A stretch of 63,918 bases of DNA from Mesorhizobium sp. SARCC-RB16n (GTDB lineage Bacteria > Pseudomonadota > Alphaproteobacteria > Rhizobiales > Rhizobiaceae), in the NCBI RefSeq assembly GCF_008520305.1, contig NZ_ML703264.1, positions 21,697 through 85,614 of the forward strand, written 5' to 3'. Of this stretch, positions 8,554-17,182 are shown piece by piece. The notes below the pieces were generated by a model that was given only the letters and a program-made list of their open reading frames with translations, searched no databases and had not been told where the DNA came from. A program made the position numbers and the translations under genes. Positions within the stretch are counted from its first letter, which is position 1. The number at the start of each line of letters is the position of its first letter.

Positions 8554-9222
8554 ATGTCGGACGACACGCTTCGCATCGACCGCAGCGCCAAGACCTTGAG
8601 AACACTGGCACTGGAGCGCATGCGAGAGGCGATCATGGATTTCCATTTCCAGCCGGGCGAAAGGCTAGTCGAGCGGCCGCTTTGCGATCAGCTCGGCGTC
8701 AGCCGCTCTGTCGTGCGCGAAGTTTTGCGCCAGTTGGAGGCCGAGGGCCTGGTGCAGATGATACCGGGCCATGGGCCGGCCGTGGCAAAGCCGGATCTCG
8801 GCCGCACCGACGAGATCTATGAACTCCGGGCGCTGCTCGAAGGTATCGCCGCGCGCGCCTGCGCTATGTCGGCTACCGACGAGCAACTGGCCACGTTAGA
8901 GCATGCCCTGGCCGACCTGATCGAGGCGTGGGCGTCAGGCAAGCCGCCGGCGGTGATGCGGGCGACAACGAAATTTTACGAAGCGCTATTCGAGGCGGCG
9001 GACAAGCGCGTCGCGTGGGAGATCGTGAGCGGACTGAATGTGCGAATCAACCAGCTGCGGTCGATGACGATCGCTTCCGCAAACAGGCGCAAGCCGGCGA
9101 TCGCCGAAATGAATAAAATCATGGATGCCATCCGATCGCGCAGGCCTGACGAAGCCGAAGTGGCAGCAAGGCAGCACGTCGAATCCGCCTGGAACATCGC
9201 TCGGGGACAGATTGCGTCTTGA
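8554..9222 (+). CDS. GntR family transcriptional regulator (FadR/FCD subfamily)
   Basis: This regulator probably represses the divergent catabolic operon until an intermediate is present. The 222-residue protein has an N-terminal winged helix (TLALERMREAIMDFHFQPGERL through CDQLGVSRSVVREVLRQLEAEGLV, residues about 15-75) and a C-terminal all-helical FCD ligand-binding domain. The usual FH of the FCD metal site appears as FYEAL, so one metal ligand may be missing, while a later His (RQHVESAW) is kept. I chose the ATG giving MSDDTLRI because AGGAGACC lies just upstream; an earlier frame would begin inside the operator region. The neighbouring palindrome fits its expected binding site. Confidence 0.9.
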   Translation: MSDDTLRIDRSAKTLRTLALERMREAIMDFHFQPGERLVERPLCDQLGVSRSVVREVLRQLEAEGLVQMIPGHGPAVAKPDLGRTDEIYELRALLEGIAARACAMSATDEQLATLEHALADLIEAWASGKPPAVMRATTKFYEALFEAADKRVAWEIVSGLNVRINQLRSMTIASANRRKPAIAEMNKIMDAIRSRRPDEAEVAARQHVESAWNIARGQIAS

Positions 9223-9422
9223 CCTTCTCTAGCTACCCGATGCTCACGGACGACGGCCCTGTTCTCTACGGCCGCATCGTGCTGCTCAACTCCCAGCGGG
9301 AACCGGTGCAGAATTACGTCGGAACTGGCAAGGCCAGACAGGTTGCTGGTTAGCCACTTGTCTCGAAAATTGACGCCGCGCGTGCTCATGTCTACCAAGC
9401 CGCTGGCGCATATTAGGCCCAG

Positions 9423-9611
9423 TCAGTTGAAGGCGCCCCGCCTAAAAATCTCAAGCTTCTCGCTGTAAGAAAGCCGTACCTTCTCACCGCACCGTTCGCA
9501 TGTGAATATCGCGACGGACTTGACCCAGGAGCCCTTCCTAACCAGCTTGGCTCTGCAGCTCGGACACTGCAGGGTCAGATCCTTGTCGAGCAGGCGATTA
9601 AATAAACCCAT
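9423..9611 (-). CDS. small zinc-ribbon protein, function unknown
   Basis: This is a 62-residue protein with two CxxC pairs (CPSC at residues 16-19 and CERC at 38-41) separated by a basic segment, a pattern expected to bind one zinc ion as a zinc ribbon. The start MGLFNRLLDKD is preferred because GGAGAAGATGGA precedes its ATG. I do not recognise a named family. It stands alone between the GntR regulator and the LacI operon; the remaining ~200 bp to the GntR gene contains only a 37-codon open frame without support. Confidence 0.6.
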   Translation of the reverse strand: MGLFNRLLDKDLTLQCPSCRAKLVRKGSWVKSVAIFTCERCGEKVRLSYSEKLEIFRRGAFN

Positions 9612-9883
9612 TCCATCTTCTCCCAAGATGAAAAGGTCGTGCAAGATGGGTGCCAGGGCGGCGTCCTGAAACGACACAGGCGAGATTGGCTCGATAGATT
9701 GACGGCGAGGTGGGGCCGCGCAACTATTTTGCTAAAGCTGATTGAAGAGGATGCCGGCAGACAGGTGAGGGGCAGCGCTAACGCTCGAAAATATTTGTGG
9801 GAGAATTCGACCCTAAAGCGCCCAACTTGATCCTCACCACTTTTCCCCTTGAACGCTCACCCAATCTGGCCTAGCCTTGAGTT

Positions 9884-9899
9884 GAGAAAAGGTTTTTCC
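9884..9899. promoter_or_regulatory. LacI-family operator-like site, distal
   Basis: GAGAAAAGGTTTTTCC is an imperfect palindrome sharing the GAGAAAA-TTTTCC frame with the proximal site 67 bp downstream. Two spaced sites of this kind suit LacI-family repression by looping. Confidence 0.5.
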
Positions 9900-9950
9900 A
9901 AGATTTCCGATCGGGCTAGGCCGCGTGCCGGGCGTTCTTTCGGGCAATAA

Positions 9951-9966
9951 GAGAAAACGTTTTCCC
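9951..9966. promoter_or_regulatory. LacI-family operator, proximal
   Basis: GAGAAAACGTTTTCCC contains a perfect 12-bp palindrome (GAAAACGTTTTC) with the central CG step common to LacI/GalR operators. It lies 20 bp before the regulator's start, so the regulator probably controls itself and the downstream operon. Confidence 0.68.
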
Positions 9967-9986
9967 AACTAGGGAATCTCGCCGCG

Positions 9987-11042
9987 ATGGCATCGGACGT
10001 TCCGCCAGTTCCCGTCTTTCCCAAACCCGTCACCTTGCGTGACGTGGCCGCCCAGGCGGGCGTCAGCGTCGCCACCGCCTCCAAGGCGCTCAACGACCAG
10101 GGGCGAATGACCGCCGAGACCCGCGAGCGCATCCGCGACACGGCGCGCAGCCTGGGGTTCCGGCCCAACAGCCTGGCGCAGAGTCTGCTGAGGCGTCGCT
10201 CCTTCACCGTCGGCCTGCTCACCAACGACACCTATGGCCGCTTCTCGCTGCCCCTGATGTCGGGCATATCGGACTCACTGGTCGACGCCGGCGTCTCGGT
10301 GTTTCTGTGCAATGTCGAGGAGGATCCGCGCCTCGGCCAGCTCCATGTCGAAGCCATGCTGGACAAGCGCGTCGACGGCATCATCGCCACCGGCAAGCGC
10401 ATAGACCGCCATCTGCCCGTCGACCTCTCCAGCCTGCGCATCCCGGTGATCTACGCCTTCACCCAGCCCGATCCCGACGCCGTCGCCTTCGTTTCCGACG
10501 ATGCCGGTGGCGCGTGGCTGGCCGTCGAGCATTTCTGCCGGCTCGGTCGCAAGCGCATCGCCCACGTCACCGGCCCGGCGAGCTTTGCCGTGGTGCACGA
10601 ACGGGCGCAGGCTTATCGCGCCACGCTGATCGAGAACGGCCTGCCTGTCATCGAGCCGCTGCTCGGCACCTGGTCGGAAGCCTGGGGGCATGAGGCCGTG
10701 GCAAAACTGTTCGACACCAATGGCGAGCGGCCGGACGCCGTCTTCTGCGGCAACGATCAGATCGCGCGCGGCGTCATCGATGCTCTGCGCGAACGAGGCC
10801 TCGGCGTGCCTAATGATGTCGGCGTCATCGGCTTCGACAATTGGGAGATCGTGGCGGAGGCGACCCGCCCGCCGCTGACTTCGGTCGACATGAACCTGGC
10901 AGCGCTGGGCCGCGAGGCCGGGCTGACCCTGCTTTCCCTGGTCGGCGGCAAGCCCGCCACGCCGGGCATTCGAAAACTGCCGTGCCGGCTGGTGATGCGG
11001 CAGTCCTGCGGCCGCCTGCCGGATGATGAGAAAGACGGCTGA
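9987..11042 (+). CDS. LacI family transcriptional regulator
   Basis: This is a sugar-responsive repressor of 351 residues. The helix-turn-helix and hinge are VTLRDVAAQAGVSVATASKALN to FRPNSLAQSLL (residues about 15-67), followed by a periplasmic-binding-protein-like sensor domain (VGLLTNDTYGRFSLPLMSGI, DGIIATGKRID, GNDQIARGVIDALRERG, VGVIGFDNWEI). It begins 62 bp before the sugar-binding protein gene of the same strand and is probably part of the same transcription unit. The two palindromes upstream are its likely operators. The GH127 enzyme at the end of the operon suggests an arabinose-containing inducer. Confidence 0.92.
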   Translation: MASDVPPVPVFPKPVTLRDVAAQAGVSVATASKALNDQGRMTAETRERIRDTARSLGFRPNSLAQSLLRRRSFTVGLLTNDTYGRFSLPLMSGISDSLVDAGVSVFLCNVEEDPRLGQLHVEAMLDKRVDGIIATGKRIDRHLPVDLSSLRIPVIYAFTQPDPDAVAFVSDDAGGAWLAVEHFCRLGRKRIAHVTGPASFAVVHERAQAYRATLIENGLPVIEPLLGTWSEAWGHEAVAKLFDTNGERPDAVFCGNDQIARGVIDALRERGLGVPNDVGVIGFDNWEIVAEATRPPLTSVDMNLAALGREAGLTLLSLVGGKPATPGIRKLPCRLVMRQSCGRLPDDEKDG

Positions 11043-11104
11043 AGAACGAAACGCCGCGATCGGCGGCAAGCCGCGCATCGCGGCCAAATGTGGAGGAGGA
11101 GAAC

Positions 11105-12352
11105 ATGAGGACTTTGATTGCCAAACTGGCCCTGACGGCTGCCGCTTTGGGCTGCGGCCTGCAATTTGCCGCCGCCGAGACCGCCAACATCTGGGTGCGT
11201 GCCGACGGCTCGAACTTCATGCCGAGGATCGTGGACGCCTTCAACAAGGCGCACAAGGACCAGGTCAAGCTCGACATCATCCCCAATGCCGAGATCATCC
11301 CGAAATATGGCGCGGCGGCCGCCGGCGGCACGGCGCCCGACGCGCTGTCGCTCGACCTGATCTACACGCCCTCCTTCGCGGCCGCCGGCCAGCTGGAGGA
11401 CATCACCGACTGGGCGAAATCCCTGCCCTATTTCGCCAGCCTGTCGCCGGCGCATGTGAAGACCGGTACCTACAAGGACCATATTTACGGCCTGCCCTTC
11501 TCGGCCGACGCCTCGGTGCTGATCTGGAACAAGAAGCTATTCAAGCAGGCCGGCCTCGATCCCGAGAAAGGCCCAACCAACTGGGCCGAGATCGAAGCCG
11601 ACGCCGAAAAGGTCAACGCGCTTGGCGGCAACATCAAGGGCTTCTACTTCTCCGGCAATTGCGGCGGCTGCAATATCTTCACCTTCACGCCGCTGATCTG
11701 GGCCTCGGGCGGCGACATCCTGTCGGAGGACGGCTCGAAGGCGACACTCGACAGCCCGCAGCTGCGCGGCGCCATCGATCTCTACCGCTTGATGGTCAAG
11801 AAGGATCTGGTGCCGGCGGGCGCCCAGACCGACACCGGCGCCAATTTCTTTGCCGCCTTCGCCGCCGGCAATATCGGCATCTCGCCCTCCGGCGCCTTCG
11901 CCATCGGCGCGCTCAACACGCAATATCCCAATGTCGATTACGGCGTCACCTTCCTGCCGGGCAAGGATGGCAACTGGTCGTCTTTTGCCGGCGGCGACAA
12001 TTTCGTCGTCACTAAGGGCACCAAGAAACTCGCCGTGGTGAAGGAGTTCCTGGACTTCGCCTATTCGCTGGAGGGCCAGACCATCCTGGCCAAATATGGC
12101 TCGTTGCCGGTGCGCGGCGACATCGCCAAGGACGCGCTAAGGGATCTCGACCCGCGCTACCAGATCGCCGCCGAAGCCATGGCCAAGGGCAAGACGCCCT
12201 ATTCGGTGGTGTTCAACGACCTAATCAACTCCGCCAACGGCCCGTGGACGCAGATGATCAACGAGGTGTTCTTTGGCGACGATGTCGATGGGGCCATAGC
12301 AAACGCGCAGGAGACCATGCAGTCGATCATCGACCAGGCGCCGCAGAAGTAG
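11105..12352 (+). CDS. extracellular sugar-binding protein (ABC, CUT1 type)
   Basis: This periplasmic binding protein captures a sugar or oligosaccharide for the two downstream permeases. The product of 415 residues starts with a signal peptide (MRTLIAKLALTAAALGCGLQ, cleavage near AAAE). Family-1 solute-binding features include NAEIIPKYGAAAAGGTAPDALSL and WASGGDILSEDGSKATLDSP. A GGAGGAGGAGA ribosome site just before the ATG decides the start over an earlier in-frame ATG. An unusual FSGNCGGCNIF segment carries two cysteines that could form a disulfide. A palindromic repeat separates it from the first permease. Confidence 0.92.
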   Translation: MRTLIAKLALTAAALGCGLQFAAAETANIWVRADGSNFMPRIVDAFNKAHKDQVKLDIIPNAEIIPKYGAAAAGGTAPDALSLDLIYTPSFAAAGQLEDITDWAKSLPYFASLSPAHVKTGTYKDHIYGLPFSADASVLIWNKKLFKQAGLDPEKGPTNWAEIEADAEKVNALGGNIKGFYFSGNCGGCNIFTFTPLIWASGGDILSEDGSKATLDSPQLRGAIDLYRLMVKKDLVPAGAQTDTGANFFAAFAAGNIGISPSGAFAIGALNTQYPNVDYGVTFLPGKDGNWSSFAGGDNFVVTKGTKKLAVVKEFLDFAYSLEGQTILAKYGSLPVRGDIAKDALRDLDPRYQIAAEAMAKGKTPYSVVFNDLINSANGPWTQMINEVFFGDDVDGAIANAQETMQSIIDQAPQK

Positions 12353-12406
12353 GCGCCTGTCCGGCCGCTCGCCTGTCTCCCTGGGCGGGTGGCCGGCCTG
12401 CTCCTT

Positions 12407-12502
12407 ACCCTCCCCCTCGTGGGGAGGGTCGCTGCGAAGCAGCGGGGTGGGGTCTGCGCCAATCCCCCTCCCTGCGGTCCGATCTCCCCACAAGGGGGAG
12501 GT
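12407..12502. repeat. intergenic palindromic repeat (Rhizobiales type)
   Basis: The outer arms ACCCTCCCCCTCGTGGGGAG (from 12407) and TCTCCCCACAAGGGGGAGGT (12483-12502) are themselves palindromic and frame a GC-rich centre with CGCTGCGAAGCAGCG. This composition matches the abundant CCTCCCC-GGGGAGG intergenic mosaics found in Mesorhizobium and relatives. It lies inside an operon, between the binding protein and the first permease, where its hairpins could stabilise or attenuate the mRNA. Confidence 0.7.
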
Positions 12503-12541
12503 CAGACGGCCAATTGGATCCGACGCAAGAACGGGCAAGCC

Positions 12542-13471
12542 ATGACCTCCATCGCAACCACCACCACCGCCCCGCCCCGCGCCCGCAAACTCGTCGGTGC
12601 CGGGCGCCGGCAATGGATCGGCCTGCTCTACGTCGCGCCGGCGGTGGCGCTCGTCATGCTGTTCTTTGTCATTCCGCTCGGCATGACAGCGTGGATGTCG
12701 CTGCACAACTGGCCGCTGATGGGCGAGCACTCCTTCATCGGCCTCGACAATTATTGGGCGATCCTGCGCGACACCAGGTTCTGGAATGCGCTGAAGTTCA
12801 CCGGCTACTACACGGTGGTCGTCACCATCGCGATCTTCGCCGTCGCCTTTCCGCTGGCGATCTTCATCGAGCGGCAGCGCCCGTTCACCAATCTCTACCG
12901 CACCATGTTCTTCATGCCGGCGGTGGTCGGCTTTGCCTCGGCGAGCCTGCTCTGGTCGTGGCTCCTGAACGTCGATTCCGGCCTGTTCAGCCCGGCCGCC
13001 TACGATCTCGGCCTGATTGACAAGAAGTTCAACCTGCTCGCCACCTTCCAACCGGCCTTCTGGTCGATCATCGCCATGGTGGTGTGGAAGGTCGCCGGCT
13101 TCACCATGATCATCCTGATGACCGGCCTGCAGTCGATCCCGCAGGACCTACAGGAAGCGGCCGTCATCGACGGCGCCGGGCCGTTCGCCCGGTTCCGGGC
13201 GATCACCTTGCCGCTGATGCGCCGCACGCTGGCGCTGGCGCTGATCCTGTCGGTGGCGGGCTCGATCCTCGCCTTCGACCAGTTCTACATCATCCTGCGC
13301 GGCGGCCCGCGCAACCAGACGCTGACGGCGGTGTACTGGATCTTCAACCAGTCCTTCGTCTCATTCAAGCTGGGTTACGGCGCCGCGCTCTCGATGGTGC
13401 TGCTGGTGGTCCTGGTGGCGCTCAGCCTCGTCCAGCTCTGGCTGCTGCGCAAGCCCGAGGGGCTCGACTGA
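12542..13471 (+). CDS. sugar ABC transporter permease (MalF-like)
   Basis: This is the first inner-membrane subunit of a CUT1 sugar importer, 309 residues with about six membrane segments. The EAA loop reads EAAVIDGAGPFARFRAITLPLM, the typical ATPase contact. I placed the start at MTSIATTTTAPP because the longer open frame would translate the palindromic repeat. The stop shares one base with the ATG of the second permease (TGATG), indicating coupled translation. Confidence 0.93.
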   Translation: MTSIATTTTAPPRARKLVGAGRRQWIGLLYVAPAVALVMLFFVIPLGMTAWMSLHNWPLMGEHSFIGLDNYWAILRDTRFWNALKFTGYYTVVVTIAIFAVAFPLAIFIERQRPFTNLYRTMFFMPAVVGFASASLLWSWLLNVDSGLFSPAAYDLGLIDKKFNLLATFQPAFWSIIAMVVWKVAGFTMIILMTGLQSIPQDLQEAAVIDGAGPFARFRAITLPLMRRTLALALILSVAGSILAFDQFYIILRGGPRNQTLTAVYWIFNQSFVSFKLGYGAALSMVLLVVLVALSLVQLWLLRKPEGLD

Positions 13472-14328
13472 TGGCGCAGGCGATGTCAGGCAGAGGCAAG
13501 CTCACCGCGCGCTTGGCTAGGCACTCGACCGGCATTATTGCCTCGGTGCTGTTCGTGGCGCCGATCGTGTGGACGGTGCTGTCGGCCCTCAAGCCGGCGC
13601 AGGAGGCCCGCCTGCCGCCGCTGCCGCCCTGGCCGACGACCGGCTTCTCGCTCGAAAACTACGCCACGTTGAACAGCTTCGGCGACGGGCTCTGGGCCTC
13701 AGCGCAGAACAGCATCTACGTCTCGGTGATGACCGTCATACTGTCGGTCGTCGTCAGCGTGCTCGCCGGCTACGGCTTTTCGCGGTTTCGGTTTCCGTTC
13801 AAGGACCTGTTCTTCGTCCTCATCCTGTCGACGATCATGATCCCGTTCCAGTCGATCCTGACGCCGATCTTCCTGGTCCTGACCAAGCTTGGCCTGCACA
13901 ACACGCTGACCGGCCTGGTCGGAGTCTATGTGACGCTGCAGCTGCCATTCTCGATCTTCATGATGCGCAACGCCTTCGACGCGGTGCCGCGCGAGATCGA
14001 GGAGGCCGCCCGCATGGACGGCGCCGGCAATGCCACCATGCTCGTAAAGGTGATGTTGCCACTGGTCTGGCCGGGCGTCGTCACCATCGCGCTGTTTGCC
14101 TTCCTCGGCGCCTGGAACGAGTTCCTCGCAGCCCTGGTGCTGATGACCGACCAGTCCAAATTCACGCTGCCGGTGATGATGACGGCGCTTCAGTCGGGCC
14201 GCTTCGGCGCCATCGACTGGGGCGCTGTCCAGGCAGGCGTCACAGTGATGATGGTGCCGTGCCTGATCCTGTTCCTGGCTTTGCAGCGCTTCTACATCCG
14301 CGGCCTGATGGCCGGGGCCGTCAAGTAA
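13471..14328 (+). CDS. sugar ABC transporter permease (MalG-like)
   Basis: This is the second CUT1 permease, 285 residues. It has the MalG-type N-terminal segment, a periplasmic stretch (PTTGFSLENYATLNSFGDGL), and the EAA loop EEAARMDGAGNATMLVKVML. Its ATG overlaps the previous stop by one base. No ATPase gene follows: the next gene is the glycosidase. The transporter must therefore share a multitask MsmK/UgpC-type ATPase encoded elsewhere. Confidence 0.93.
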   Translation: MAQAMSGRGKLTARLARHSTGIIASVLFVAPIVWTVLSALKPAQEARLPPLPPWPTTGFSLENYATLNSFGDGLWASAQNSIYVSVMTVILSVVVSVLAGYGFSRFRFPFKDLFFVLILSTIMIPFQSILTPIFLVLTKLGLHNTLTGLVGVYVTLQLPFSIFMMRNAFDAVPREIEEAARMDGAGNATMLVKVMLPLVWPGVVTIALFAFLGAWNEFLAALVLMTDQSKFTLPVMMTALQSGRFGAIDWGAVQAGVTVMMVPCLILFLALQRFYIRGLMAGAVK

Positions 14329-14349
14329 TCGATCGAATGGAGTAAGTTC

Positions 14350-16332
14350 ATGACCGCATCGCCACCCCCCCGGCCTGCCACCACGGCCAAGCCGAAGCTC
14401 GCCTTCCGCCCGCTGCCGGTGCCGCAGGTGAACGTGCGCGGCTTCTGGGGCGACCGCGCCGAGGCGGTCGCGACGCGCACCGCCGACATCCTCTATGACC
14501 GCTGCGTGGAGGCGCGCATGCTGGAGCAGATCGACCCCGACCGCCCCTCGCCCGGTGTCGTCATTCCCTTCCACTCGCCTTCGCCCGACGAGGCCGCCTC
14601 CCCCGGCTTCACCGGCTCGACGGTGACCACGCAGATGTTCTGGGATTCCGATCTCGGCAAGACGATCGAGACCGCGGCCTATTCGCTCTACCGGCGCAAG
14701 AACCCCGAACTGGAGAAGAAGATCGACGCCGTCATCGACATGTACGGCAGACTGCAGCAGGAGGACGGCTATCTCTCCAGCTGGTACCAGCGCATCCAGC
14801 CCGGTAAGCGCTGGACCAATCTGCGCGACTGCCACGAGCTCTATTGCGCCGGCCACCTGATCGAGGGCGCGGTCGCCTACTACCAGGCGACCGGCAAGCG
14901 CAAGCTGCTCGACATCATGTGCCGCTATGCCGACCACATCGCCTCGGTACTCGGGCCCGAGCCTGGCAAGAAGAAGGGCTATTGCGGCCACGAGGAGATC
15001 GAGCTGGCGCTGGTCAAGCTGGCACGGGTGACGGGCGAGCATAAGTACATGGAGCTGGCCAAATACTTCATCGACCAGCGCGGGCAGCAGCCGCATTATT
15101 TCGACGAGGAGGCCCGCGCCCGCGGCGCCGACCCGAAGGCCTATCATTTCAAGACCTACGAATACAGCCAGTCGCATATCCCGGCGCGCCAGCAGGACAA
15201 GGTCGTCGGCCATGCGGTGCGGGCCATGTATCTCTATTCGGGCATGGCCGACATCGCCACCGAATATGGCGACGACAGCTTGCGGGTGGCGCTCGACCGG
15301 CTATGGGACGACCTCACCACCAAGAACCTCTACATCACCGGCGGGCTCGGGCCTTCGGCGCACAATGAGGGCTTCACCAGCGACTACGACCTACCCAACG
15401 AGACCGCCTATGCCGAGACCTGTGCATCGGTCGGGCTGGTGTTCTGGGCGAGCCGCATGCTCGGCATGGGGCCGAACGCCCGCTACGCCGACATGATGGA
15501 GCGTGCGCTCTACAATGGTTCGATCTCGGGCCTGTCGCTCGACGGCTCGTTGTTCTTCTACGAGAACCCGCTGGAAAGCCGGGGCAAGCACAACAGATGG
15601 AAATGGCACCGCTGCCCTTGCTGCCCGCCCAATGTCGGGCGCATGGTCGCCTCGATCGGCAGCTATTTCTACAGCATGGCGGACGATGCACTAGCGGTTC
15701 ACCTCTACGGCGATTCCACCGCCCGCTTCGACATATCGGGCGTGCCGGTCACGCTGACGCAGGTGAGCCGCTATCCCTGGGATGGCGCCGTCGAGATCAC
15801 GGTCGAGCCGCAGGCGCCTGTAGAGTTCACGCTGCATTTGCGGGTGCCGGCCTGGAGCTCCACGGCCAAGCTCGAGATCAATGGCGAGGCGGTCGACCTC
15901 GATGATGTGACCAGCGACGGCTACGCCGCGATCCGGCGCAACTGGACAAAGGGCGACCGTATCCGGCTCGACCTCGAAATGCCGATCGAGCGGCTCTACG
16001 CCAATCCCGAAGTACGGCAGGATGCCGGCCGCGTCGCGCTGTCGCGCGGGCCGCTGATCTACTGCGTCGAGGCATCAGACAATGACACCCGGCTGCATCG
16101 CCTGACCCTGCCCCGCACGGCCGGCATCGAGGCGCATGACCAGCCGGGCCTGCTCGGCGGCGTGGTGACGCTTTCAGGCACGGCGCAAGGCGATGCCGGC
16201 GACGACTGGCAGGACGGGCTCTATCGTTCCGAACCGCCGGCCAAGGTCGAGACGCGCCTGACCGCAATCCCCTATTTCGCCTGGGACAACCGCGAGCCCG
16301 GAGAGATGCTGGTCTGGCTGCGGGATGGATGA
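14350..16332 (+). CDS. GH127 glycoside hydrolase, beta-L-arabinofuranosidase-like
   Basis: This 660-residue enzyme belongs to GH127 (formerly DUF1680), whose characterised member HypBA1 releases beta-L-arabinofuranose with a zinc-bound cysteine nucleophile. The ligand set is visible: Glu356 and Cys358 in NETAYAETCAS, and the CPCCPPN motif with Cys424 and Cys425. An (alpha/alpha)6 barrel is followed by beta-sandwich domains (VPVTLTQVSRYPWDGAVEIT, LHLRVPAWSS). There is no signal peptide, so it acts in the cytoplasm on an imported oligosaccharide. It closes the LacI-controlled operon, 21 bp after the second permease. Plant hydroxyproline-rich glycoproteins carry such arabinosides, so a plant-derived substrate is reasonable but inferred. 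Confidence 0.92.
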   Translation: MTASPPPRPATTAKPKLAFRPLPVPQVNVRGFWGDRAEAVATRTADILYDRCVEARMLEQIDPDRPSPGVVIPFHSPSPDEAASPGFTGSTVTTQMFWDSDLGKTIETAAYSLYRRKNPELEKKIDAVIDMYGRLQQEDGYLSSWYQRIQPGKRWTNLRDCHELYCAGHLIEGAVAYYQATGKRKLLDIMCRYADHIASVLGPEPGKKKGYCGHEEIELALVKLARVTGEHKYMELAKYFIDQRGQQPHYFDEEARARGADPKAYHFKTYEYSQSHIPARQQDKVVGHAVRAMYLYSGMADIATEYGDDSLRVALDRLWDDLTTKNLYITGGLGPSAHNEGFTSDYDLPNETAYAETCASVGLVFWASRMLGMGPNARYADMMERALYNGSISGLSLDGSLFFYENPLESRGKHNRWKWHRCPCCPPNVGRMVASIGSYFYSMADDALAVHLYGDSTARFDISGVPVTLTQVSRYPWDGAVEITVEPQAPVEFTLHLRVPAWSSTAKLEINGEAVDLDDVTSDGYAAIRRNWTKGDRIRLDLEMPIERLYANPEVRQDAGRVALSRGPLIYCVEASDNDTRLHRLTLPRTAGIEAHDQPGLLGGVVTLSGTAQGDAGDDWQDGLYRSEPPAKVETRLTAIPYFAWDNREPGEMLVWLRDG

Positions 16333-17182
16333 CCGCAGACGCTTGCCCCGATTACATCTGGCTTGATTGAGCGGCAGGTAGGGCCGTATTCGGCGCTGCG
16401 GTGAGCGACGATGCAATCTCCCGCGCAATGTCATGGACCCCGCACTAATTGCTCGGCCGCATGCGCTTGGCTGCACCTCCGATCGCGTTGCGGAAGGCAG
16501 CATCGAAATTTACGCCAGCAACCTCCCCACTTGGTGTCTTCTGTACCAAGTGGCAGGCGCCAAACCGCATGCCAGCCCGGCTCGTTGGTTTCCCAATCGA
16601 GGTGCCCGACCAGGATCGCGTCAGCGCCCAATCTGGATTTCAGTCTGGCCAGGCTCTTATGAGACATTGCATCAACTTTTTCCTGCGCGTGCGCCGAGAG
16701 ATCGACCTCTTTCGCGAATATGATTCGGTATCGCAAAGCGCGCCGAAGCATCTTCAAAGCTGGCGCGCAGGTCCGATCCGTAGACGCCGTCGGCGGCCAG
16801 CACATAGCTGCGCGCCATGTCGGTCACTTCGACGACGAGCGCCAGCTTTGGGCGCGCACCTAGCTGTGTCGCGGAAGGAATTGAACTGACCCTTGATGAA
16901 GCCGCACGTTTGCGGAGATGGGCGCAGCGCATGCGGCCGTCGCCGGAGGCAATAGACAAATCACTTGCCAGCTTGAAAACAGTCGACCGGGAGAAGCGGG
17001 CTGCGATCATGGTTGCTTGTACAGAGGTAGCCGACGCAGACGACTTTCGGCATCACCGCGAAACGCTGTTGCTGCGGGGGTTCTCCGTAGCATTGATGAT
17101 GGATTAGCGATTTTTGCCCGGAAACCGGGATCGTAGTGACCGTCCGGGCGTTGAGAGGCGCTGCCTAGCCTAGGGAAGCCCA
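16333..17182. other. gene-poor region with decayed open frames
   Basis: No intact gene is convincing in these 850 bases. On the minus strand, about 16520-16670 encodes a protein-like stretch (MSHKSLARLKSRLGADAILV, then GHLDWETNEPGWHAVWRL) that loses sense on either side. A second minus frame near 16680-16830 reads MARSYVLAADGVYGSDLR. On the plus strand, 16817-17107 is an open frame of 96 codons ending AIMVACTEVADADDFRHHRE. These overlap one another and lack clear ribosome sites, so I read them as remnants of one or two lost genes. Confidence 0.4.

Larger units (their letters stand above)
9612..9986. other. regulatory intergenic region upstream of lacI-type gene
   Basis: No gene is supported in this gap of about 375 bases. 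Its right half carries the two operator-like sites listed separately; the left half shows no coding signal that I trust. Confidence 0.6.

Noticed and set aside
9239-9352. A 37-codon open frame after the GntR gene (MLTDDGPVLYGRIVLLNSQR).
   Set aside because: It has no ribosome site, sits directly behind a stop in another frame and has no recognisable family; kept only as a note.
13699-15213. A 504-codon minus-strand open frame across the second sugar permease and GH127 gene.
   Set aside because: It is a mirror of two well-supported genes and shows no motif, ribosome site or sensible hydrophobic pattern.
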